Shown here: positions 16,106 to 24,090 of the stretch, one piece after another
Numbering within the stretch: the stretch's first letter is position 1
How the letters are laid out: every line of letters begins with the position of its first letter
Assembly (NCBI GenBank): GCA_003248755.1
Contig: QFQW01000056.1
Coordinates: 1 to 31,193, forward strand
DNA: 31,193 bases
Reading direction: 5' to 3'
Origin: Chryseobacterium sp.
Lineage (GTDB): Bacteria; Bacteroidota; Bacteroidia; Flavobacteriales; Weeksellaceae
Program-made: the position numbers and the translations under genes
The notes under the pieces: generated by a model
The model's input: only the letters and a program-made list of their open reading frames with translations
Databases searched by the model: none
Told to the model about the DNA's origin: nothing

Positions 16106-17538
16106 AAAAATTGTTCATTTTACCACTATTGGTTATTTTCACCCAAAACTTCTTCGGACAGGCAAAAGAACTTAAACCTGATCAGAAGTATCCGGCAGAT
16201 AGTTTACGTCAATGGACATCAGGATTGATGGATGAGATCAGCAAAAAACATCCCGGATTCTACAGATATACAGACAAGGAAAAATTTGGATTGCTGATCG
16301 ATTCTACTCAACAAAGTATTCAGGATTCTTTGACCCAACTGCAATATTACAGGAAGCTGAAGCCTTTGTTTGCCAAGATCGGATGTCTCCACACCGGAAT
16401 TGAGCTGCCTGAAGAATCTAAAACTTATCTTAATTCCAGTAACCTAATTCCGTTGGAACTTTTTGTAGAAGCAAAAACTCATAAAGTACTGGTTTCAAAA
16501 AATTACTCAGATAACAAATATATTCAGATAGGTGGTGAAGTGGTTTCAATTAATGGAACTCCGATTTCAGCAATATTAAATAAATTGCTCGATGCTATTC
16601 CATCAGACGGATATAACCAAACAGAAAAAATCCTTTTGTTGAATTACAGATTTCCATTTTGGTATCAGGAAATAATAGATGCGCCCAAAGTTTTTAAAGT
16701 TGTTGTGAGATCAGAAAATGCCGAGCAGACCTTTGAGTTGATTGGTGCTTCCAAAGATGTGTTTCCTCCCCTGGGAAAACTTGAAAAGAATTATAGCTCG
16801 CCACTTGAGTTCGAGGTGAAAAATGGGATAGCTATTTTAAAAATTCATTCCTTCGCCGATACTGCAATAAAACAAGATGGGCAGAATTTTAAGAAATTTG
16901 TCAAAGACGTATTCCAGACTCTGCAACAACAGAATATCAAAGATCTTATCATTGATGTACGGAACAATACTGGAGGAACGGATGATAATGCAGCTTTGCT
17001 GGCCTCTTTCTTCTTTGACAAGACATTCAGATACTGGGATAAGATCGAAGTTACAGAAGCTGTAGCGAAAGAAATCAAGGGTTTCAACAAGATGTTCTAC
17101 AAAAAACCGGAAGAAAATAACGGATTGTATCTCTGGAAAAAATCCTGGATCACAAAAGAGTTCGATTACTATGAACCGCAGGAACCTGCCAAGATGAATT
17201 TTAAAGGGAATAGCTACCTGTTGACCAATGGTCTTTGCCTTTCATCCTGTGCTGATTTTACGGCAGTCATGTCGTATAACAAAAAAGCGGTAGTGATCGG
17301 GCAGGAAACGGGCGGCGGTTATCAGGGCAATACAAGTGGTATGTTGAGCAAAGCTACAATTCCAACAGGATTGGTCATTACTATACCTTTGCAGAAATAC
17401 ACCAATGCAGTTGATCTGAATAAAAACTTTGGCCAGGGTACGATACCAGATCACGAAATTGCAGCTACATTCGAAAATTGGATAGGTAATAAGGACGTGG
17501 AAATGGATTATGCTATTCAATTGATAAATAGTAACTGA
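16102..17538 (+). CDS. Secreted S41-family peptidase-like hydrolase
   Basis: The product has 478 residues. The signal peptide ends at about 20 (QNFFGQ), so it should be periplasmic or lipid-free secreted. An N-terminal helical and PDZ-like region (about 90-215, including GGEVVSINGTPI) precedes an S41 (tail-specific/C-terminal-processing protease) core with LIIDVRNNTGG (282-292). The segment LCLSSCADFTAVM (379-390) carries the expected nucleophile, S382 by alignment to the usual TASxxE motif; here an aspartate takes the place of the glutamate. GQETGGGYQGN (400-410) is also family-typical. No sorting domain is present. It overlaps the CPBP gene, suggesting the pair act on the same peptide or envelope substrate. 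Confidence 0.88.
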   Translation: MKKLFILPLLVIFTQNFFGQAKELKPDQKYPADSLRQWTSGLMDEISKKHPGFYRYTDKEKFGLLIDSTQQSIQDSLTQLQYYRKLKPLFAKIGCLHTGIELPEESKTYLNSSNLIPLELFVEAKTHKVLVSKNYSDNKYIQIGGEVVSINGTPISAILNKLLDAIPSDGYNQTEKILLLNYRFPFWYQEIIDAPKVFKVVVRSENAEQTFELIGASKDVFPPLGKLEKNYSSPLEFEVKNGIAILKIHSFADTAIKQDGQNFKKFVKDVFQTLQQQNIKDLIIDVRNNTGGTDDNAALLASFFFDKTFRYWDKIEVTEAVAKEIKGFNKMFYKKPEENNGLYLWKKSWITKEFDYYEPQEPAKMNFKGNSYLLTNGLCLSSCADFTAVMSYNKKAVVIGQETGGGYQGNTSGMLSKATIPTGLVITIPLQKYTNAVDLNKNFGQGTIPDHEIAATFENWIGNKDVEMDYAIQLINSN

Positions 17539-17987
17539 TTTTAGGTACATTAATGTATTTCCAAATGTCTTTTTTAGAAGTGCTTCATTAACTTATTTTT
17601 AAGATATATTTTAGTAAATATTGATTGATGAAAATTGTGTAATTTCATTTAAGTCTTATACAAAAGTGATGCGGAAACTAACCGTTGAGGTCACTAAAAA
17701 GGATAAATCAATTTTTGATTTATCCTTTTGATTTAATCTCATTTTACGATTTCTCATATTATAAATGTTTCTAATCAAATGCTTTCAAATTTTAAATTAT
17801 GGATATCACATCAAAACATAATTATTATTTACATTTTCATGATTTTTTCTCTATCTTTAAGCAAATGAAAATTCATAGAATTTAGTTATATGAATTGGGC
17901 TATCTCTGTTTTTAGCCTTTCATCATTTTGATTCTTAAAATATTGGTTCTCAATGATAAAATAGTTTTTGCAGAAAATTTTAAAATT
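17539..17987. other. Long AT-rich intergenic region before the exporter operon
   Basis: This gap of 449 bases contains the perfect terminator at 17696-17729. The rest is AT-rich with no small gene I can support. TAGTTTTTG at 17962-17970 resembles the -7 consensus with one extra spacer base and lies 17 bases before the TolC-like start, but no -33 partner is clear. TATCTTTA at about 17853 is another one-mismatch match. Confidence 0.5.
17696..17729 (+). terminator. Rho-independent terminator with perfect 14-bp stem
   Basis: AAAAGGATAAATCA (17697-17710) pairs perfectly with TGATTTATCCTTTT (17716-17729) around a five-base loop. The A-run before and T-run after would let it work in both directions. 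It ends the CPBP/S41 transcript. Confidence 0.8.
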
Positions 17988-19418
17988 ATGAGATTCAGGA
18001 AAATTCTACTTGCTTCACTTCTGATTTTTTCTTCCAAAATGCTTTGTCAGCAATATACATTGAAGGAATGTATAGAAAAAGGAAAACAAAATAATGTCGT
18101 TATAAAGCTGGCGGAACAATCCTTGGAGACCCGTGAAAAACTTCTGCAATCCAACAAAAACAACAGTCTTCCGAAAGTCGATTTTCTTGGTGGCTACAAT
18201 TACATCGGAGAACCTATCAAAATCAATCTTCAGCAAGTAAAAGACGGAATTGTAGAAGGTTCAGCTACTCAAAGTGCATCTTCAGCCAATGCCATTTATC
18301 AACAGATTACAGGAAATCCACTTCCTCAGCAAGTTCAGAATGTGATTTATCAGACCTCTAAAGATATTATCAGTGCGGTTTATCCCAATTACAATCCTGC
18401 GATTGCAAAACAAAGTTATTTCTTGGCGGGAATACTTGCTCGTCAACCGATTTATTTGGGCGGAAAACTCAATGCTGCAAAAGAACTTTCGAGACAACAG
18501 GTAGAAAGCGGAAAAGCGAATCTGGAATCTTCGCAAGACCTTACAGCCTATAATATTTCATTGAATTATATTCAGGTGATGTATCTCAATTCGATGATTC
18601 AAAAACAGGAAAAAATTGTTGAATCTCTTGAAAATAATGAGAAATATGCACAAAATCTTCTGAAAGCTGAAATCATTCCGCCTTATCTTAAAAACTGGTC
18701 AAATATTACGAAGCTTCAGGGCGAGACCAATCTTAAAAACCTGAAACTCGAAAAAGAAAATGCACTTTTGACTTTGAAAGATTTAATGGGAATTTCGCTT
18801 GACGAACCAATAGAAATCAATGAAGAACTGAATGAAAATATTGAAGTTCCCAATTTCTCCTCATCAGAAAAAAACGCAGATTTAAAATTATTATTAAGTA
18901 AAAAGAAAGAAGCGGAAACAACTCATAATATTACCAAATCTCTTTCCAGACCGAACATTTTCGCCATTGGAAATTACCAGTTTTTCAGAAATGACCTTCC
19001 GCTTATCACACCGCCCTGGCTAGTCGGGATAGAAATGCAATGGACACTTTTTGACCCGGAAAGGAAATCCAAAAATCTGGCTTCACAATCCTTGATAAAA
19101 GAAGCCGACCTTTTGATTGACCAGAAACAAAAATCTGTGGATTTGGCAACCAAAATTTCTGAGAATAAATTAATCAGTTTCAAAGAACAGAGTGAAACCT
19201 TTGATGCGGCAAGAAAACAAACTTATACGACCACGGAAATGGTAAGGAAAAGAATGGAAAACAGCCTTTCCTCCGTAAAAGATGTGAATGACGCTTTGCA
19301 ACTCCAATATGAAGCCGAAAAATTGTATTACACGTCTTTAGTGGCTTATCAAACTGTGATTGCGACTTATTTTTATATCACAGGAAACGTCGAAAATATT
19401 ACCAATTACATTCCTTAA
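17988..19418 (+). CDS. TolC-family outer-membrane efflux protein
   Basis: The protein has 476 residues from the ATG at 17988, which gives a clean signal peptide (MRFRKILLASLLIFSSKMLCQ). An in-frame TTG at 17928 would add 20 residues and bury the signal. The body is the alpha-helical barrel family, with paired long coiled helices on each side of short beta strands: YTLKECIEKGKQNN at the N-terminus is the first repeat and NIFAIGNYQFF starts the second half. It should form a trimeric outer-membrane and periplasmic channel. The adaptor gene starts 12 bases after its stop, so it heads a TolC-HlyD-permease operon. C20 precedes QQ but lacks a proper lipobox. Confidence 0.92.
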   Translation: MRFRKILLASLLIFSSKMLCQQYTLKECIEKGKQNNVVIKLAEQSLETREKLLQSNKNNSLPKVDFLGGYNYIGEPIKINLQQVKDGIVEGSATQSASSANAIYQQITGNPLPQQVQNVIYQTSKDIISAVYPNYNPAIAKQSYFLAGILARQPIYLGGKLNAAKELSRQQVESGKANLESSQDLTAYNISLNYIQVMYLNSMIQKQEKIVESLENNEKYAQNLLKAEIIPPYLKNWSNITKLQGETNLKNLKLEKENALLTLKDLMGISLDEPIEINEELNENIEVPNFSSSEKNADLKLLLSKKKEAETTHNITKSLSRPNIFAIGNYQFFRNDLPLITPPWLVGIEMQWTLFDPERKSKNLASQSLIKEADLLIDQKQKSVDLATKISENKLISFKEQSETFDAARKQTYTTTEMVRKRMENSLSSVKDVNDALQLQYEAEKLYYTSLVAYQTVIATYFYITGNVENITNYIP

Positions 19419-19430
19419 ACTGATAACAAG

Positions 19431-20426
19431 ATGAAAAACTTTATAAAAAATTACTGGGCAGTTTTTATTCCGATTATTGTGTTGGTTATTGCCCTGATTT
19501 ATCTTTTTCAAAATAAATCCTCAGAGAATAATAAAGAAACTGTCATCGGAATGGTGGATGCAGAATTCGTGGATGTTTCCGCTTCTTTGCCGGGAAGAGT
19601 GGTTGATTTATTGGTGAAAGAAGGTGATGAAGTGAAAGAAGGCCAGGTTGTTGCCCAAATGAAAACTTCAGAAATAGAAACGATTCAATCGCAAATGTCG
19701 GAAGCTGTAATTGTAGCTCAGAATCAATTGGATAAAATCAATCGTGGTGTAGAACCGGAAGTTTTGAAATCAGCGGAAAATCTTCAGCAAATCGCCAAAC
19801 AGCAAATGGATTTGATGAATAAAACCTACACCCGTTTTCAGAATCTTTATTCGGAAGGCGTGATTTCCGGACAGGAGAGAGATGTGATTTATTTTAAATA
19901 TAAAGCGGCTCAAAAGGAGCTGGAAACCGCAAATCTCAACGTTCAGTTATTGCAACGCGGAAATAATAAGGAACTTAAAAATTCGGCTCAGGCTATTCTG
20001 AATCAGGCAAAAGGTGCAGATGAATTGGCAAAAGAAATTAAAGATAATGCTTCCATAAAAGCGCCGGCTTCCGGAAAAATTTCCACAATGATTTCCAACA
20101 AAGGAGAAATGGTGAATGCAGGTTATCCGATGATGACCATTCAGAAAGACAATTCGTTTTTTGTGAAATTCAATATCCGTCAAAATCAAATGGCCAAAAT
20201 CGATAAAGGCAGCACTGTGAAAATGAAAATCCCGGGTTGTACACCGGAAGAAGTGAAAGGTGTGATTTCAGATTTAGCTCCGGCTTTAGGTTATGCAGAT
20301 TGGGTTCCTGAAAAACAAAACGGCGAATTTGAACTGAGAACTTTCCAGATAAAAGTGAAACCTGAGAATGCCAATTCAATAAAAGGACTTCGGTCGGGGA
20401 TGACGGCACAATTGATTTTTGATTAA
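19431..20426 (+). CDS. HlyD-family periplasmic adaptor (membrane fusion protein)
   Basis: This 331-residue protein has one N-terminal membrane anchor (about 8-27, AVFIPIIVLVIALIYLF). A split biotinyl-lipoyl domain surrounds a long coiled-coil hairpin (about 80-205). The first lipoyl half includes GRVVDLLVKEGDEVKEGQVVAQ and the second ASIKAPASGKISTMISNKGEMV. A beta-barrel region follows to the end (GLRSGMTAQLIFD). It should bridge an inner-membrane transporter and the TolC-like channel encoded just upstream. The two ABC-2 permeases follow after a 193-base gap. The layout resembles YbhG/YhiI-type adaptors. Confidence 0.93.
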   Translation: MKNFIKNYWAVFIPIIVLVIALIYLFQNKSSENNKETVIGMVDAEFVDVSASLPGRVVDLLVKEGDEVKEGQVVAQMKTSEIETIQSQMSEAVIVAQNQLDKINRGVEPEVLKSAENLQQIAKQQMDLMNKTYTRFQNLYSEGVISGQERDVIYFKYKAAQKELETANLNVQLLQRGNNKELKNSAQAILNQAKGADELAKEIKDNASIKAPASGKISTMISNKGEMVNAGYPMMTIQKDNSFFVKFNIRQNQMAKIDKGSTVKMKIPGCTPEEVKGVISDLAPALGYADWVPEKQNGEFELRTFQIKVKPENANSIKGLRSGMTAQLIFD

Positions 20427-20458
20427 AGAATATTTAGTACCTGTGAAAAATTGTTAAA

Positions 20459-20566
20459 ACCACATAGACACATAGAAATTTAAAATCTCAATGAAAAAGA
20501 AAAAATAGAATATAAAAAGCAACTATTTTTTCTTAATTCTCACAAAAAGCTATGTGTCTATGTGGT
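20459..20566. repeat. Palindromic element with perfect 17-bp arms
   Basis: ACCACATAGACACATAG (20459-20475) is the exact reverse complement of 20550-20566, with a 74-base AT-rich spacer. Comparable accacatag/ctatgtggt palindromes recur between genes in Flavobacteriia. It lies between the adaptor gene and the permease genes inside one presumed operon. It could form a large hairpin in the message that alters stability or read-through. No flanking target duplication is obvious. Confidence 0.7.
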
Positions 20567-20619
20567 AAAAACTATTTTGTTATAAATTTAAAAGAAAACT
20601 AAATCAAATAAATAAACCA

Positions 20620-21786
20620 TTGAAAACCATCAGCCAAATTATGATTCGGGAGTGGAAACGGATTTTTTCGATTCCGAATTTTTATGTGATTTTGCTGGTA
20701 ATTCCACCAATTATTTTTCTTTTTTACGGATTTATTTATCAGAAACAATTTGCGAAAGAACTTCCGATGGCAGTTTGGGACGAAGACCAATCGCAGGTTT
20801 CCCGTATGCTGACCGATATGATGGAGCATAGCGAGCTTATCCATTTTACTCAAACCGCTTACAGCAATGCGGAAATTGAAAAATTGATGCAAGAAGGCAA
20901 AATCTTCGGGGCTGTTCATTTTCCAAAAAATATGGAATCTGATGTCAAGAAAAATCATCAGTCCAATATTACACTTTATACCAACGGAGCATATTTGGTT
21001 CCTGCGAAAATGATTTATAAGGGTGCAGCCGAAGTTATTATCAAAGGTGGACTGGCGGTCGTTCTTCAAAAAGCTGAAAAGCAAGGAATGTCCGCTGAGA
21101 AAGCAAACACGCTGGTTCAGCCTATAAAACTGAATACAACAACATTGTACAATCCGGATTTTAATTATCAGATGTATCTCACACCGGGATTGATTACGGT
21201 CGGGCTTCAAATGGCTTTGGTTGTAGCGTCGGTTTTAATTTTAAATCTTGAATTTAGAAGAAATACAATCGACGAACTTTTACAGATTTCAACTTCATCT
21301 TCGCAGATTGTAGTCGGGAAAATGTTGGCTCATCTTTGCATTTCGTGGATACTTTTTGTGTTGGTGGCTTACGTTGTTTTTCCTGTTTATGAATTGGGAA
21401 AACCCAAAACCGATTTCAATTTTTTTCTGATTTACACGTTGATGTCGTTAGCTTGCATCGGGATTGGGATGATGCTTTCCGCGATTTCCAATAATCTTCT
21501 TTTTGTGACGGATGTTGCTCTGTTTTTCACTTCGCCGGCTTTTGTTTTCAGTGGTTTTACATTTCCGAGATGGGCAATGCCTTGGTATGACCAATTTTAT
21601 GCGGACATAATGCCTTATACGCATTTTTTGGACGGATTTATCAAGCTGTATTTTATGGAGCTTCCGTTGTCTTATGCAATTCCGGAAATTTTCAAATTAC
21701 TGGTTTTTATTGGAATTACATTTCCTTTGAGCATTGTATTTTTTCAGAAAAAAGTCAATCAATATCTTAAAGAAAATCGTTTATGA
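20620..21786 (+). CDS. ABC-2-type transporter permease (first)
   Basis: This 388-residue membrane protein starts at TTG. Its N-terminus MKTISQIMIREWKRI aligns without gaps to MKEIFDILKRELRNV of the paralogue encoded next, supporting the TTG over the ATG at 20641. The topology is of the ABC2_membrane_3 type: TM1 at 21-40, a large periplasmic loop to about 188, then about five further helices (about 189-210, 236-258, 268-289, 296-314 and 355-376). SGFTFPRWAMP (311-321) is the typical ABC-2 motif. It resembles YbhR/YhhJ-type exporter subunits. Its stop overlaps the next start. No ABC ATPase is encoded anywhere in the window. Confidence 0.88.
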   Translation: MKTISQIMIREWKRIFSIPNFYVILLVIPPIIFLFYGFIYQKQFAKELPMAVWDEDQSQVSRMLTDMMEHSELIHFTQTAYSNAEIEKLMQEGKIFGAVHFPKNMESDVKKNHQSNITLYTNGAYLVPAKMIYKGAAEVIIKGGLAVVLQKAEKQGMSAEKANTLVQPIKLNTTTLYNPDFNYQMYLTPGLITVGLQMALVVASVLILNLEFRRNTIDELLQISTSSSQIVVGKMLAHLCISWILFVLVAYVVFPVYELGKPKTDFNFFLIYTLMSLACIGIGMMLSAISNNLLFVTDVALFFTSPAFVFSGFTFPRWAMPWYDQFYADIMPYTHFLDGFIKLYFMELPLSYAIPEIFKLLVFIGITFPLSIVFFQKKVNQYLKENRL

Positions 21787-22934
21787 AAGAGATTTTCGAC
21801 ATATTGAAAAGAGAACTCAGAAACGTTTCGAAAGATTCGAGCCTATTTCTGATTTTGCTTTTGGCACCGATTCTTTACGCATTTATGTACGGAAGTATTT
21901 ATTTGAACAAAGGCGAAGAAAAAGTAAAACTGGCTTTGATTGACAATGATGGAACTGCAATTTCCAGAACCTTGACGGAGCAATTTGATTCGACGCCGAT
22001 GATAGAAATTATTCCGAGCTCTGATATTAATAACGCTCAGGAGAAAATGTATCAGGGAGAAGTTCAGGGGTATTTTTATATTCAGTCGGGTTTTGAGAAG
22101 GCTATTTTATCGCAAAAACAAACGAATGTAAATCTGGTCCTGAATGCCTCAAGGTTTTTGCCTTCCAGCGATTTGCTAAGTACGGTTACCAAAGTTTGTC
22201 TGACGGTTGGAGCGGGTGTGAGAAAAACGTATTTCAACAAACAAGGAATGGGAGAGGACGAATCCATGAAAATGACCAATCCGATTAATATGGATTATCG
22301 TCCGCTTTATAATTCGGGGATGACATATGGTATGTTTCTTTTGCCGGGATTATTGGCGATTATTTTACAGCAAACACTTTTGATAGGCGTTGCAGCCGCG
22401 TTTACTTCAGAAAGAGAGGAAAATAAATTATTGAATCTTTATCAGGTTTCAAGGCAAAGTATTTCTAAAATGATTTTCGGGAAAAGTTTGCTTTATTTCT
22501 TTGCATTTATGATTTTCGGTTTGTTTTTTTCAATCGTGAATTTTTCCGTTTTCGGAGTTGAGATTAGAGGGAATTATTTTGATTTGGCTGTTATTTCGGC
22601 TTTATTTATTGCAACAATTATTGTCTTCGGAATGTTGATTGGAAGCTTTTTCAAGACCAAACTTTTTGCTTTTCAGGTTTTGGTATTTTCGTCTTATCCG
22701 ATTTTTTTAATCACAGGATATTCTATGCCTTATCAGGCTTTGCCGAAGTTTGTTCAGATGTTGTCTGATACTTTACCGACTTCTCCGTTTTTAAAAACAT
22801 ATATCTCAATTGTACAATCCGGAGGTTCACTCGCCGATAATCTGAATTCTGTTATTCATCTGGTGATTCTATGGATTATTTTTGAATTTCTGTTGATTTT
22901 AAGGATAAAATATTTGATTAAAACTATAACCTAA
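21783..22934 (+). CDS. ABC-2-type transporter permease (second)
   Basis: The product has 383 residues and is a paralogue of the preceding permease, overlapping it by four bases (ATGA). TM1 is at about 20-40 and is followed by a large periplasmic domain starting with KLALIDNDGTAISR. Further helices include GMFLLPGLLAIILQQTLLIGV and the stretch around ITGYSMPYQALP, the ABC-2 signature region. The two permeases probably form a heterodimer that feeds the HlyD/TolC conduit. The cargo is unknown; this family includes drug, lipid and haem-related exporters. The ATPase must be supplied from elsewhere if the complex uses ATP. Confidence 0.88.
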   Translation: MKEIFDILKRELRNVSKDSSLFLILLLAPILYAFMYGSIYLNKGEEKVKLALIDNDGTAISRTLTEQFDSTPMIEIIPSSDINNAQEKMYQGEVQGYFYIQSGFEKAILSQKQTNVNLVLNASRFLPSSDLLSTVTKVCLTVGAGVRKTYFNKQGMGEDESMKMTNPINMDYRPLYNSGMTYGMFLLPGLLAIILQQTLLIGVAAAFTSEREENKLLNLYQVSRQSISKMIFGKSLLYFFAFMIFGLFFSIVNFSVFGVEIRGNYFDLAVISALFIATIIVFGMLIGSFFKTKLFAFQVLVFSSYPIFLITGYSMPYQALPKFVQMLSDTLPTSPFLKTYISIVQSGGSLADNLNSVIHLVILWIIFEFLLILRIKYLIKTIT

Positions 22935-22947
22935 TTACTCAATTAAT

Positions 22948-24075
22948 ATGAATTTCAGCCGTTACATTTTTGCTGTTTTTTTAGGACTTATTTGCTTTTC
23001 GAAAGGGATTTCACAAAACAAATCCGAAGATTCTTTGAAGACTGTTTTGGATAAAACTTTAGCAGAAGAAAAATATCCTCAGTTTGTATTCAAAGGTTTG
23101 TTTCAAGGAAGATTTGTATCTAGTTTGAGCAAAGATGTAAGTGTAGAAGGCGTTCATCATACTGATGATTCCGGAGTTAACAATACTTTTTTACTAAAAT
23201 ATATGAGGGTTCAGGCAAGAGCGATTGTAAGTAAACGAACCGAGGTTGCAATTCTCGTCAATCTGGCTGATTTTAAAAATGACCCAATCAACAAAGTGTT
23301 GGAGAATGCTTACATCAAATATACCTTTAATCCTAAAATTGCAATTACTTTTGGACAATTCCGACCGCTTTTTGGAATTGAAGAATCTTATCCTGTAGAT
23401 GTACTTCGTTCGTTGGATTGGAGTAGTCAATATACGGAATTCGGAAAGTTGGGCTGGACGAGTTTCCAGATTGGAGCGGCTGTAACCGGTGATTTGAAAT
23501 TGGGAAATATGCCTTTTCAATACGCAATTTCTGTCGTGAATGGTAATGGGAAAAATCAAGTTTCTGATAAAGATGACGGGAAGCAATATTCTACACGTCT
23601 TGTTTTCGGACTTGCTCCAAAATATAATTTTAATATTGGCTTAAATGCAGGTGTTGGCGAAGTTTTTAAACAGAGTGTTTACGCTGTAGGATTGGACGCA
23701 ACAGGACATATTAAGTTTTCGGATAAATGGAATGTTGATATGCAGGCAGAAGTGAAAGAAGGTGATAACCACAGTGCTTTTTTCGCTTTACCTGTGGAAG
23801 ATAGAATATCAAGTTTGAAAAATTATAAAATATGGGGTGTATATTTTTTACCTGCCCTGCGTTATGAGATTGATAATGCTCAGCATACAATTAGCGCAAT
23901 AGAATTTACTTGCAGGTATGAATACATCGATAAAAACTACAAATTGGATTCTAATCCTCAACAGATTATCACACCGATGTTCGGTCTGGAGTTTTTGAAG
24001 AATAGGAGGTCGATAGAAAACACATCGATTTATAATAGCAATCTTTTTGTGACACAAGTTCAGGTTAGGTTTTAG
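22948..24075 (+). CDS. Phosphate-selective porin O/P-like outer-membrane protein
   Basis: This 375-residue outer-membrane beta-barrel has a signal peptide to about 22 (KGISQ). Alternating strands run throughout, and it ends in the aromatic residue expected of a barrel (TQVQVRF). Family-like stretches include FKGLFQGRFVSSL at the start and AYIKYTFNPKIAITFGQFRPLFGIEE (about 120-145), typical of the Porin_O_P family in Bacteroidetes. It starts 13 bases after the permease gene and 15 bases before the anion transporter. The tight link to a carboxylate transporter suggests it admits carboxylates rather than phosphate, but selectivity cannot be read from sequence. Confidence 0.82.
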   Translation: MNFSRYIFAVFLGLICFSKGISQNKSEDSLKTVLDKTLAEEKYPQFVFKGLFQGRFVSSLSKDVSVEGVHHTDDSGVNNTFLLKYMRVQARAIVSKRTEVAILVNLADFKNDPINKVLENAYIKYTFNPKIAITFGQFRPLFGIEESYPVDVLRSLDWSSQYTEFGKLGWTSFQIGAAVTGDLKLGNMPFQYAISVVNGNGKNQVSDKDDGKQYSTRLVFGLAPKYNFNIGLNAGVGEVFKQSVYAVGLDATGHIKFSDKWNVDMQAEVKEGDNHSAFFALPVEDRISSLKNYKIWGVYFLPALRYEIDNAQHTISAIEFTCRYEYIDKNYKLDSNPQQIITPMFGLEFLKNRRSIENTSIYNSNLFVTQVQVRF

Positions 24076-24090
24076 AAAAACAATAATATT

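Noticed and set aside
17539..17987. A small RNA or tRNA gene in the long gap before the TolC-like gene
   Set aside because: No cloverleaf, conserved RNA motif or second strong terminator was visible; the only clear structure is the terminator at 17696-17729.
18030..18056. Lipoprotein lipobox in the TolC-like protein (cysteine at residue 20)
   Set aside because: The residues before the cysteine (SKML) do not fit the lipobox, which needs a small residue at -1.
20599..21210. A 203-codon open frame on the minus strand opposite the first permease gene
   Set aside because: It lies antisense to a clear ABC-2 permease, has no recognisable domain and has a composition typical of the shadow of a real gene.
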